From the NCBI GenBank assembly GCA_964017045.1, contig OZ024810.1, positions 5,080,562 through 5,144,561 on the forward strand: 64,000 nucleotides of DNA. The letters are read 5' to 3'. This document shows positions 1-11,189 of this stretch, piece by piece. Origin of the DNA: Omphiscola glabra. Its lineage: Eukaryota; Mollusca; Gastropoda; Lymnaeidae. The notes below the pieces were generated by a model. It was given only the letters and a program-made list of their open reading frames with translations. It searched no databases and had not been told where the DNA came from. The first letter of the stretch is position 1. Each line of letters opens with the position of its first letter. The position numbers and the translations under genes are program-made.

Positions 1-640
1 CTGTCAAAGACTGTCTCATTACAAACCCATGACACGTATAACTAAAATCAGATCTTATAGTGCCAGTCCAAAGTTTAAAAAGATTTGAACGAGACAAAAA
101 ATATGGGACCTGGAATTTGTTTTATTTGTATAACATTTATTTGAAACTATTCCAACGTGTCGTCTATGACAGTCTACGCCATACTACTTGGGAATATCTT
201 TTGTTTAAAGCTAATTAATGAAACATAACGCTACTTCAAATTGTGCGCACAGATCGTGTTCAAAGTTTTGACTGTGACTTCAAGTTAAGACCAATTTAAC
301 AGTTTAAAAAAAATTAGACTTGTTGGTTTAAACCTTAAATCAACAATTTACGTTAAAAAAATAAATGCTATTCAACGTAGGGCGCATTATTACAATAAAT
401 GTAGACATTGTATCACGTGACTTTGTGGGGTCATATTTATTGGAATCTCTTATATTTATATTACACTTCTGTTGGACCGCTCCACACCCGGCTGCTTCCT
501 AAACAGCTTGCGGCTTCCTATTCAGCGTGTTTGGTACTGAGATTATTTTCGTAGCTTTTGCTATATACTTTGTAATTTGTGACGTATATTTGTGTATGGG
601 GAATGACGTTGTTAATGTTGTTATGTTTTAGCAGGAGCAG
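1..640. other. Unique AT-rich sequence, no feature recognised
   Basis: No open frame of note and no repeat structure. A CACGTGAC motif at about 415 is the only notable site. Confidence 0.6.
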
Positions 641-648
641 CGGTGATG

Positions 649-736
649 GCGTAGTTAGTAATGGTGTGTTAGTAATGGCGTAGTTAGTAATGGTGTGTTA
701 GTAATGGCGTAGTTAGTAATGGTGTGTTAGTAATGG
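649..736. repeat. Minisatellite, 29-bp unit, 3 copies
   Basis: Units begin CGTAGTTAGTAATGGTGTG and are nearly identical. Confidence 0.9.
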
Positions 737-817
737 AGTTTTAAAGAGATGTTTGCTACATGAATCATTGGTTTGTAAAATATTTAATAACATGACTTTT
801 ATGACATTTAATTCTCT

Positions 818-1279
818 TGTATTGTATGGCATCCTTCCGTCTTCACGAGACGATGGAGTAGCTATATTGTAGTCCTACACTTCGACGAGTGGCTCACTAG
901 GCCAATCCTGGAGTGACAATCTCGTCTGCATTTCACGCAGGAGAATGATGATTCCTGGTTAATTTTGGCCTTCCGTGCTGTTCTTTTTCTTACAAGGGCT
1001 TCGTTCCGCACATCTTCTGCCTTTTCACTCCTTCGTACACTGCCGTTCACCAGCTGGAACGTTGTTCGGCAATGATCTCCACTTTGTTGACTTCAATGTT
1101 CGCTTCCTTCATGCTCTTTTTTCGAACGTCCATAAATCTCAGACGAGGCCGTCCAATAAGTCTTGTCCCTTCTGCCAACTCTCCATACAACAGTATCTTT
1201 GGAATACGGCCTTCCTCCATTCTCCTTACGTGGCCTAACCAGCGAAGGCGCTTCTTGCTAAGAGCGGAGAATATGCTAT
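818..1279 (-). mobile_element. 5'-truncated non-LTR retrotransposon (LINE) tail with 14-bp target duplication
   Basis: Minus-strand translation gives the C-terminal end of a LINE reverse transcriptase: KKRLRWLGHVRRMEEGRIPK, then LLYGELAEGTR and GRPRLRFMDV. After a frameshift near 1050 it continues into the terminal zinc-knuckle CVKCRRDCHSRIGLVSHSSK. A short 3' tail (GACGGAAGGATGCC then CATACAATACA) follows. The copy is flanked by identical ACATTTAATTCTCT at 804-817 and 1280-1293, marking both ends of a 462-bp insertion. It is dead: truncated and frameshifted. Confidence 0.88.
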
Positions 1280-1716
1280 ACATTTAATTCTCTATGTTTG
1301 TAAGAAAGTAAGACTTTCAATTGTGAGTTCAATAGAGCGCAAAATATAATTCCCGATAACTACGCTAAATGATTTTTTTTTTTAAAATAACGCAACTGCG
1401 TTTGGTGCGTAATACTTTCTGTTCGGAAAATGAAATCGTCTCAATTCAAATATGGTGTCATAAATATTTGGGGCATCAGAATATTATTATAGTTCAGGGG
1501 CGTGAAATAAAAAGTGTGCAGTGACGTACCATGGGGGAAAGGGGTGTAGCAAAAAATTGGGATTCTTAAATGTGCGTTACTCGAGTTCATTTCTTTGTCA
1601 AGTAACTTTAGTAGACGGGAAGTTCACGCATTGCTGCCGCCAATATTGGGGGAGCTTTAAGTATTACTATCTATGTATCTGTCTCATTTTGCCTTTCCAC
1701 GACTACTGTTTTACTT

Positions 1717-1765
1717 GATGTCATATATCATGACATCTCGGGATGTCATATATCATGACATCTCG
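1717..1765. repeat. Tandem doublet of a palindrome
   Basis: GATGTCAT-ATATC-ATGACATC, an 8-bp-arm hairpin, occurs twice in a row, separated by CTCGG. Confidence 0.85.
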
Positions 1766-1779
1766 GTTCTATAATAAAG

Positions 1780-1990
1780 TTTATTTGAAAATGACGCTTT
1801 ATCCCAAAGGCATGAAGCGTGGTACAAAGTCCACCACATTAAAAGAGAAATGAAACAATCTATATTTTACCACATTGAAATACAAAACGTAACAATACAA
1901 AAACTACATACGAGCATAACCGTTCAAAGTCTTTCATCCCTTGCAACCATAAACAACACAAGCCAATATATGCATCTAGGAGACAATATT
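1780..1990 (+). repeat. Dispersed repeat, copy 1
   Basis: About 210 bp that recurs at 23545-23745 in the same orientation: AAGTTTATTTGAAAATGACG, GCGTGGTACAAAGTCCACC, ATTAAAAGAGAAATGAAACA and ATAAACAACACAAGCCAATA. The two copies differ by scattered substitutions and small indels, as expected for old interspersed elements. Class unknown. Confidence 0.75.
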
Positions 1991-2052
1991 GAACTACATT
2001 GACTTCATTGCGGTTTCGAACATATATTTTTTATAAATCTTTTTTCCCTTCT

Positions 2053-2054
<2 letters not shown>

Positions 2055-2085
<31 letters not shown>
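2055..2085. repeat. Poly(T) tract, about 31 nt
   Basis: An uninterrupted T-run. It could be the A-tail of a minus-strand retrocopy, but nothing recognisable follows it. Confidence 0.9.
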
Positions 2086-2087
<2 letters not shown>

Positions 2088-2240
2088 ATTGTCCATTGAA
2101 GAAGGCATCTTGCCACATCGTCCTTTTCATTGCCCTGTCTTTTTATTTCAAGGCTAAATATATCTTGCTCCACTATTTCTTTGACACGGCTTAAACTCAG
2201 ATTCTCACATATCATTATATCTGGGATATATATCATACAC

Positions 2241-2425
2241 ATCTGAGTATTTAACTCTCCAGTCTGAGTATTTAACTCTCCAGTCTGAGTATTTAACTCT
2301 CCAGTCTGAGTATTTAACTCTCCAGTTTGAGTATTTAACTCTCCAGTCTGAGTATTTAACTCTCCAGTCTGAGTATTTGACTCTCCAGTCTGAGTATTTG
2401 ACTCTCCAGTCTGAGTATTGAATGT
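2241..2425. repeat. Minisatellite, 21-bp unit, about 9 copies
   Basis: Core TGAGTATTTAACTCTCCAG. The last copies share an A-to-G change (TATTTGACTC). Confidence 0.92.
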
Positions 2426-2429
2426 TGAC

Positions 2430-2722
2430 GAATGTACTCTCTACCCCTGTAGGGTATATTCTTTATCTCATGTATTATATACTCTCTACCCCTGTAGGGT
2501 ATATTCTTTACCTCATGTATTATATACTCTCTACCCCTGTAGGTTATATTCTTTACCTTATGTATTATATACTCTCTACCCCTGTAGGGTATATTCTTTA
2601 CCTCGTGTATTATATACCCTCTACCCCTGTAGGGTATATTCTTTATCTCATGTATTATATACTCTCTACCCCTGTAGGGTATATTCTTTACCTCATGTAT
2701 TATATACTCTCTACCCCTGGAG
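2430..2722. repeat. Minisatellite, 45-bp unit, about 6.5 copies
   Basis: Core CTCTCTACCCCTGTAGGGTA. The unit length is a multiple of three, so it stays open in frames on both strands; not a gene. Confidence 0.92.
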
Positions 2723-3107
2723 AACATACTCTAACCCCATGTAGAATATACTCCCGTTGTAATGCGCACTGTGAGCAAGTAGTATGACATGTTTCCCATC
2801 CCATCAACAGTACTCTTCTATTGAGCATCGACCACACTTTGTGAACGTTCCTTAACTACAGTAGCAGAGGACTTAAGTTTGCCGGCAGCTGTGATGGAGT
2901 CCCTCTTTAAGAAAAGTTGATCACCAATCACGGAATGTATATTTACTTTTAACAACCTCTCATTATCGAAGTCACGTGTGATATAAAAATAGCATCCCTC
3001 AATGAAGGAATCTTAATCTTGACACATTTGTCAATGTCAATATTTTAAATAAATATATATTTCAAACAAGGATTCTAAATTAGCAGCGCACTTTAGAGCT
3101 ACTCTCT

Positions 3108-3318
3108 GACCCCCTACAGTAGGCCTGTCCCCTCCAGTGGGTCTGACCCCTCCAGTAGGTCTGACCCCCTACAGTAGGTATGACCCCCCTACAGTAGGTC
3201 TGACCCACCCTAAAGTAGGTCTGACCCCCCTACAGTAGGTCTTAACCCCCTCCAGTAGGTCTGACCCCTCCAGTAGGTCTGACCCCTCCAGTAGGTCGAA
3301 CCCCTCCATCAGGTCTGC
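3108..3318. repeat. Minisatellite, about 20-bp unit, about 10 copies
   Basis: Core CTACAGTAGGTCTGACCCC with variable C-run length and CTACAG/CTCCAG alternation. Confidence 0.88.
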
Positions 3319-3955
3319 TATACCGCAAACACTATGGTCACTTACTCCACTTGCAGATTAAAAAAAAATTTTTTACTGGACTTAAAAATTCAAATAAATT
3401 GTATAAGAAATGCTATTTATATAATCCTGGGGGTGGAACCCTTTTGTTTTTACGCATGCGCAGCGATCCAAAAAATAATGAGGTTTTGGGTGCCGTCTTT
3501 CTTTGTGCGTTATCTGTTTGTATCATTTCACTGCTTTTAACACACGACAATGACGCCCCCACCACCCCCACCCCCATCTCATGATGCTTGATTTTGATAC
3601 CACCATTTGCGATTAATAGGGGCGGTAATGCCGTCTCCACAGACAATGGTGACCAGGGGGAGATTTAAAACATGCAGTGCATCAGGGGGGATAATCTGAC
3701 ACGAAACATGCAGAATGGACGTAACCCTGTTTATTTTTCTTGAAAATTAGCCAGCGGCCGGCGCACCGAGTTGTTCCGCTTCTTCACAAAGGCCGGCTAT
3801 CCTTGCATCCATTTAGATTTGGCAGGAGCGGGCGGCAGTAATTGTATACAACGAATGTCCTGTTTGTCGGGCTGCAGAAACAGATACATCTTATTTTACA
3901 TACCACTTATTGATCTATTGATCTTTTCATAGAAATGCCATGTCATTTTATAGAA

Positions 3956-4150
3956 TCCACATGCCACTATCACCTGAAGAACACTGCTTAGAACTCAGAT
4001 GCCACTATCACCTGAAGAACACTGCTTAGAACTCAGATGCCACTATCACCTGAAGAACACTGCTTAGAACTCAGATGCCACTATCACCTGAAGAACACTG
4101 CTTAGAACTCAGATGCCACTATCACCTGAAGAACATTGCTTAGAACTCAG
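3956..4150. repeat. Minisatellite, 38-bp unit, 5 copies
   Basis: Core ATGCCACTATCACCTGAAGA; copies are almost identical. Confidence 0.92.
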
Positions 4151-4290
4151 ATACCACCGTCTAGGATCGACAAATCACTGTCGGCATTCCATTGCCACTG
4201 TCTAGTATCGTCGTAACCACTGTCTGGCATTCACGTACCCTGGCTTATCCCCCATATACCACTGCTTATCGCCCCACGGCCACTGCTTCT

Positions 4291-4516
4291 CATACAAGTG
4301 TCAGCCTATATGTCTCATCTTCTCTAGAATACTACTCCATACAAGTGTCAGCCTATATGTCTCATCTTCTCTAGAATACTACTCCATACGAGCGCCAGAC
4401 TATAAGTCTCATCCTGCCATAGTTGGTGTTGTCTCATCGCTGCCATAGTTGGTGTTGTAAGTCTCATCCTGCCATAGTTGGTGTTGTAAGTCTCATCCTG
4501 CCATAGTTGGTGTTGT
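4291..4516. repeat. Two adjacent short arrays (47-bp x2+, 29-bp x3+)
   Basis: First CATACAAGTGTCAGCCTAT at 4291 and 4338. Then CTGCCATAGTTGGTGTTGTA from about 4410 to 4516. The two share a CTCATC segment, so one may have grown from the edge of the other. Confidence 0.85.
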
Positions 4517-5359
4517 TCGTTGCTATTCAATATCTGGAGACTCGGTGAACAACAACGGCGACAAAACATGTACCAACAATCATTCCAGCTTGCATTATTG
4601 AACAGGCTTACACGTTAGACAACGGTCGTATGTCAACAGTTTGATGTCAATCAATACGACACGCCGCCATGACTCCCCCCCCCCCCCCCCCCCATACCAT
4701 TGTAAATTAAAACCTCCCACAGAGCTTACTGTTATCGGCCAATCATTTTAATTGGATACGTGAAACGCTTTGTCGTATAGCCGTGTCCCCGGGATTTGAA
4801 CTAGACATTTCAGGTCCCGTTAGATCCGCATTCTGTTATAGCTATTGTCTCTACTCAAACCTTTTATTTGTGTTTAACTGTTCTCTTACGTTTCAGATCA
4901 CCGGTTTTTTTTTTTGTAATTGGGAATATCGGATTTATTTTACGGTTCATTGAAACCACGCCTTTCCCACCCATTGAAGTCTGAACGTGGACCAACTTCC
5001 ACGAGCCATACACACATCTGGGCTACTGTACATCAACTAGAACTAGTTGTGTAATCAATAGGTAATGCATCTCAGCTCACAATCAACTAGCCAACCTCTC
5101 GATCTCACACACCTTACATTCATGACACTCGTTTCTAATCCATTCACTTTTCATACAATTACAAACAGCCACAATACTATCTCCCCCCCCCCCCCCCCCC
5201 GGGGCCAGACGCTGACAACACACGGTAACAACAAGCTCACTTTAATAACAGTGATCCTCACACCCTTGGCAGGAAAGGTAATGGTGGACGGTATTCTGTA
5301 TTATTACAATCATAACTCAATGAATGAAAGTAACAATGGTACGTAAGGCCACAATTGCT

Positions 5360-5475
5360 TTAGAAGCGTATTTTAGGAGTGCTATTTTAAAAGTATTATT
5401 TTAAAAGTGTCATTTTGGAAGTTTTATTTTAGAAGTGTTATTTTAGAGGTGTTATTTTAGAAGCGTTATTTTTGA
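5360..5475. repeat. Degenerate minisatellite, about 16-bp unit
   Basis: Core GTTATTTTAGAAGT, about 7 diverged copies. Confidence 0.8.
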
Positions 5476-5672
5476 ACTGATTAAATGTGTTCATAAAAAG
5501 ACTTGTTTTTCTTAGACAAGTAGATTTTTTACAAAAAAATGTAAATGTATAAAAAAACAGCATATTTCTTACAAGTTCTAAATGTTATGTACATTACATG
5601 TAAAATTACTTCCGGGGTAAAGAGATTTATTTAGAACTCGTTCTCAAAGGTCAGAGTTTAAAGGCGATTGTG

Positions 5673-5795
5673 TCAAGATAAGATTACAAGAAATGTGAAA
5701 TCATTGTCCTCAAACTATAATCTACATGTCATTAACTATCAAGATAAGATTACAAGAAATGTGAGAACAACGTCCTCAAAATGTAATCTACATTT
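5673..5795. repeat. 65-bp tandem duplication
   Basis: TCAAGATAAGATTACAAGAA at 5674 and again 65 bp later; the copies have diverged by several bases. Confidence 0.85.
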
Positions 5796-6597
5796 TTTAT
5801 TGTCATTAATTATCATCATTATAAGTTACTAACCATTTTTTTAAAGGCCAGGGACATGGACACTGGCAGTGAACAACGATTTCTCTGAAGTACATCTGTA
5901 CAGCACCTATGTCTTTAGCAATAGTATTCTTATAACAGGAAACAACGTATTGGAATGGATAGCCAGAAAACATGCTGTGCAATACCCAATATTTTGTATC
6001 CATTAGATGACTACTAGGAGTGCATTTCTTTAAACTACAATTCAGCGGAAGAAAAAAAAAAGAACGAAAGTTGTGATGAAATCAGACCTGACACTTCTTA
6101 GGGACAGCAGATGTGACGAAAATGAAACAAAAACAATAGTGTTGTGAGCCCCGAGGCAAAATCGAGAATCTGACCTTAATTGGCTTTCACAATAATTAGA
6201 TACAACAACGCACAATTAATCGATCTGCGTAGCAACCATAGCTGGGCCGTGGATCACTTGCGATCCTCGCGCTCCAATTATCGTAACGAATTTTCAGAGC
6301 GCCGGTGGACTCAAATAACCCTACACGTTCGGGCGAATGACTCTAAATGTCCCCCCAAAAAGTCCAGACACTCTGGCCTTTCCTGTTGGTTGCCTCCCCT
6401 GTGTTGTTGGTTGCCACAGACCGCGTCATGGATGAGCGAGGGCCCCCGTCACGACCGGTTGGGTCCCCGGTGCCCTGGAGAATACCAGCGAGACAAGGGG
6501 CGCAGAATTGGTACAGAGGTGGAGTGTCGGATGTTTTGAGAAGCTCCTATGGCTTCTTTCTCTGGGGCTGTTTATGGGTCCAAGAATAATGGCCATG

Positions 6598-6958
6598 TGG
6601 CCAAGTGATTGCTACTAGGTACAAACAAGATGTGGAACCTTGGCCAAGTGATTGCTACTAGGTACAAACAAGATGTGGAACCTTGGTCAAGTGATTGCTA
6701 CTAGGTACAAACAAGATGTGGAACCTTGGCCAAGTGATTGCTACTAGGTACAAACAAGATGTGGAACCTTGGCCAAGTGATTGCTACTAGGTACAAACAA
6801 GATGTGGAACCTTTGCCAAGTGATTGCTACTAGGTACAAACAAGATGTGGAACCTTGCCAAATTGATTGCTACTAGGTACAAACAAGATGTGGAACCTTT
6901 GCCAAGTGATTGCTACTAGGTACAAACAAGATGTGGAACCTTGCCAAATTGATTGCTT
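6598..6958. repeat. Minisatellite, 43-bp unit, about 8 copies
   Basis: Core AAGTGATTGCTACTAGGTAC followed by AAACAAGATGTGGAACCTT; near identical. Confidence 0.93.
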
Positions 6959-7012
6959 TTATGTACAAACTATGATAGATGACTGAGCAATGACCATTTC
7001 ATAACCAACTGT

Positions 7013-7200
7013 CCGACATATTACCAACAGCCTGACATATAACCAACAGCCTGACATTTTACTAACAGCCTGACATATTACCAACAGCCTGACATATTAC
7101 CAACAGCCTGACATATTACCAACAGCCTGAAATATTACCAACAGCCTGACATATTACCAACAGCCTGACATATTACCAACAGCCTGACATATTACCAACT
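7013..7200. repeat. Minisatellite, 19-bp unit, about 10 copies
   Basis: Core CATATTACCAACAGCCTGA. Confidence 0.93.
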
Positions 7201-7751
7201 ATATTATTACCATCTATTCAACACAACATCTTATCATACATACTCATTGAAACCCGCATGACATAAATTCGATGCTGTTGTATGTCATTTACAGGCGGGT
7301 ACCAGGGTCACACTGTTAAGCACGAGCGAGTGTCACATACGGGGGACAAGTGAAATGTCAATTCTGACACTGTTTAAACACATAAATGACATTCAATTAC
7401 CCAGGTTTTTTTTAGCCGGTTCTGTCGCGGGAATAGCTTGGGGCAAACTGGTGGAGCTGGGAATATAAAGAGATAAAGGACTTTGTCCTGTAGACTTTGT
7501 CCTGTAGGGCTAAACATTGACAAGTATCAACAAATTATTTCGTTAAGCAAGTTCAAGTTTTTCTCTAAAGATAATTTTAATGGTTGCAGGCTGCAGGGCC
7601 GGAGTGGTGTCAAAGGAGTCAGTAGTCAGAAAAAATGTAGGAATCCACTCCACAGATCCTTTGGATTCTCAACAAATTGATATTCAGGATGGTGTTTATC
7701 TTTATGCGTTAGGGTTCACTGATCATGGTGTAATAAGTTCTTGGTTCAATG

Positions 7752-7878
7752 AATACACTGTTTTGTTCTATTAAAATGACCCACTGTTCTGTTCTATTGG
7801 AATGACCCACTGTTCTGTTCTAATGGAATGACCTACTGTTCTGTTCTAATGGAATGACCCACTGTTCTGTTCTATTGA
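7752..7878. repeat. Minisatellite, 26-bp unit, about 5 copies
   Basis: Core ACTGTTCTGTTCTATTGGAA. Confidence 0.9.
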
Positions 7879-7969
7879 AATTACATATGTCATCTATGTA
7901 AATAAGTTCTTATTTTGTACAAGTTCAGGAGCTATAGTGTGCACGGAGTAAATGTGGCCACAAGGTTTT

Positions 7970-8288
7970 AGATCGATTGCACATTTAGTACCATGATTGC
8001 ACTTTATAGTACCACGATTGCACCTTGAAGTACCATGATTTCAACTTGTAGTATCATAATAGCACCTTTAAGTACCATGATTGCACCTAATAGCTCCATG
8101 ATTGCTACTTATAGTACCATGATTGCACTTTATAGTAACACGATTTCACCTTGTAGTACCATGATTGTAACTTATAGTACCATGATTGCACCTTATAGTA
8201 CCATGATTGTAACTTGTAGTACAATGATTGCACCTTGTAGTAGCATGGTTGTAATTTATAGTACAACGATTGCACTTTATAGTACCTA
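7970..8288. repeat. Diverged minisatellite, about 21-bp unit, about 15 copies
   Basis: Core TATAGTACCATGATTGCACC with many substitutions, so older than its neighbours. Confidence 0.88.
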
Positions 8289-8388
8289 CCAATTCAATTA
8301 TTTCTTGTGTTTTGTTTCTGGCATTTTGTTAAAAATTAATTTCAAGACAATTTGCACTTCCGGTTTGTCACTTTCCAAAAACTCTTAG

Positions 8389-9235
8389 CAAAATCCAGGC
8401 CAGTGCATCAATATCCAGGCCAGTGCATCAATATCCAGGCCAGTGCATCAATATCCAGGCCAGTGCATCAATATCCAGACCAGTGCATCAAATCCAGGCC
8501 AGTGCATCAATATCCAGGCCAGTGCATCAGTATCCAGGCCAGTGCATCAATACCCAGGCCAGTGAATCAGTATCCAGGCCAGTGAATCAATATCCAGGCC
8601 AGTGCATCAATATCCAGGCCAGTGCATCAATATCCAGGCCAGTGCATCAATATCCAGACCAGTGCATCAATATCCAGGCCAGTGCATCAATATCCAGGCC
8701 AGTGCATCAATATCCAGGCCAGTGCATCAGTATCCAGGTCAGTGCATCAATATCCAGGCCAGTGCATCAATATCCAGGCCAGTGCATCAATATCCAGGCC
8801 AGTGCATCAATATCCAGGCCAGTGCATCAAAATCCAGGCCAATGCGTCAATATCCAGGCCAGTGCGTCATTATCCAGGCCAGTGCATCAATATCCAGGCC
8901 AGTGCATCAGTATCCAGGCCAGTGCATCATTATCCAGGCCAGTGCATCAATATCCAGGCCAGTGCATCAATATCCAGGCCAGTGCATCAATATCCAGGCA
9001 AGTGCATCATTATCCTGGCCAGTGCATCAATATCCAGACCAGTGCATCAATATCCAGGTCATTGCATCAGTATCCAGGCCAGTGCATCAATATCCAGGCC
9101 AGTGCATCAATATCCAGGCCAGTGCATCAATATCCGGCCAGTGCATCAATATCCAGGCCAGTGCATCAATATCCAGGCCAGTGCATCAATATCCAGGCCA
9201 GTGCATCAATATCCAGGCCAGTGCATCAGTACTCC
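8389..9235. repeat. Minisatellite, 20-bp unit, about 42 copies
   Basis: Core TCCAGGCCAGTGCATCAATA. A 20-bp unit rotates through all frames, so three overlapping open frames encode the same peptide period; not a protein gene. Confidence 0.95.
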
Positions 9236-9525
9236 CCACACACACAGCCCCCCCACGCACAGCCCCCCACACACATACAGCCCCGCACACCCACAACCCT
9301 CACACACACAACCCCCACACACATACAGCCCCGCACACACACAGCCCTCACACACACACACAGCCCCGCACACACACACACAGCCCCGCACACACACACA
9401 CAGCCCCGCACACACACACACAGCCCCCCCACACACACAGCCCCGCGCACACACAGCCCCCCCACACACACACAGCCCCGCGCACACACAGCCGTCACAC
9501 ACACACAGCCCCCCCCCCCACCCCC
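9232..9525. repeat. CA/C-rich low-complexity tract
   Basis: CACACACACAGCCCC-type repeats joined directly to the end of the 20-bp array. It changes to a C-run at the right edge. Confidence 0.9.
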
Positions 9526-10062
9526 ACTGTAAGGAGCTGTCAGCTCTTACATGACATAAAACGAACATCCTGATTTCATTGTGATTGTATTGTTCATTCA
9601 AAGTCTTTTCTTGACCAATAGAGTACGCTCATGGCGCGGTGTGGGGTGTGGGGGGAGCGTCTACTGCACAAACTCAACGTTGTCATCAATAATAGAATGA
9701 TATTACCCGGTCCAATCAGAGGAAGTTGATGGCGTTTTTCAATGGCCGGGGGTGGTGGGGGACGTTCATTGACATGGCGAAGCCTAACTATTTTGACGGT
9801 ATAGGAGCTGAGTAACGGTGGTGAGTTGTTGGAATAGCATGGAAACAATCAAGATACACAGAGTCTAGCATTAGCTTTTTTTTTTTTAATGTTGGCTAAT
9901 GTAGGTTTCGTTATTTGTCACTCTTGATATTCATTCCACAAAACAACAACAAAAATTATTTTTTTTTAAATACACACACACACACACATGAGGGGGGCTT
10001 CATGTAGGACTTCATGTAGGACTTCATGCGTCACACATTTCTGTTAACTCAGTGTGTGTATT

Positions 10063-10283
10063 TATGACATAATTTAGACTACTGAAATAATGTAGACTAC
10101 TGACATGATGTAGACTACTGACATGATGTAGACTACTGACATGATATAGACTACTGACATTATATAGACTGCTGACATGACGTAGGCTACTGACATGGTG
10201 TGGACTACTGACATGATGTAGACTACTGACATGACGTAGACAACCGACATGATGAAGACTACTGACATAATGTAGACTACTAA
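10063..10283. repeat. Minisatellite, 18-bp unit, about 12 copies
   Basis: Core GACTACTGACATGATGTA. Confidence 0.92.
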
Positions 10284-10790
10284 GTGAGAGAAGGATGGAG
10301 AGAGAGTGGGGAGATAGACTAAGGGAGAGAGGGTGAGAGGGAGGAAAGACAGAGGGAGAGAGAAAAAGGAAAAGAGAGGAGTTAGAGAGTAGAGAGAGAG
10401 AAGGGGAGAGAGAGGGGAGAGAGGGGAGAAAGCGCGCAGAGGGGAGAAAGGGGGAGAGAGGGGGGAGGAGAGAGAGGGGAGAGAGAGGGCGAAAGACAGA
10501 GGTAGAGATAAGTAAAGGAAAAGACAGGGGTTAGAGAGTAGAGAGAGAGAGAGAGAGGGGGAGAGTGGAAGAGAGAGTAGAAAGAGGAGGAGGGAGAGGG
10601 AAAGGCACAGACAGAGAGAACTGAAAAGAGAGGGGAGGTATAGCGTAGAGAGAGAGAGGAGGGAAAGACAGAGAGGGTGGGAGAGTGTTAGAGTGAGAAG
10701 GACAGAAAGAGGAGGAGGTAGAGAGCGGAGAGAGAGGGGGGAGAGAGAGAGGGGGGAGAGAGAGAGGGGGGAAAGAGGGGGAGAGAGAGA
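10284..10790. repeat. 500-bp purine (GA/GGGA) tract on the plus strand
   Basis: Almost uninterrupted AG-rich sequence (GAGAGAGGGGAGAGA types). Long purine-pyrimidine asymmetry can form triplex DNA. The minus strand is open for long S/L/P-rich frames, which are artefacts. Confidence 0.92.
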
Positions 10791-11189
10791 TTGTGTCCCT
10801 TTTACTAAACAACAGCTGCTTTTTTTTAAAGCAGTCAATTAGTCGTGTCAATAGCGCCCAGGGCGTCGACACAGATTAATGCAGTAATCTTGTACAAAAA
10901 CAGCCCCCCCCCTGCGGCCCACCCCCACAAACAAACAACAGCACATAGACAAGCCATTAGCAGTAAAGTGGTGAGGTATATCTGGTGCGTACATGTACCT
11001 TGATACGTCGTGGCTGGTCAACAGAGTACGGGGCAGATGGTGGAAATCAGCGGTCCTCAAACGTGTGCCCCCGAGGGGAACCATGGAAATTACAGGCCGC
11101 ATGTGTGTAAATGGTATCTGCAAGTATCGTCAATTTATAATTATTTATTTACTTATTTTACATTTACTATTTTGTGCTAACATCTATAC

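Noticed and set aside
6180..6589. Overlapping frames of 119 and 80 codons in non-repetitive sequence
   Set aside because: No recognisable family, no splice context, and two frames equally open; likely chance in a GC-richer stretch.
8389..9573. Repeat-protein gene (HQYPGQC.../THTAP... peptides)
   Set aside because: The same period is open in three frames because the unit is 20 bp; the C-terminal part is a CA/C tract.
10074..10872. Serine/leucine/proline-rich protein on the minus strand
   Set aside because: Translation of a GA-rich simple tract and an 18-bp array.
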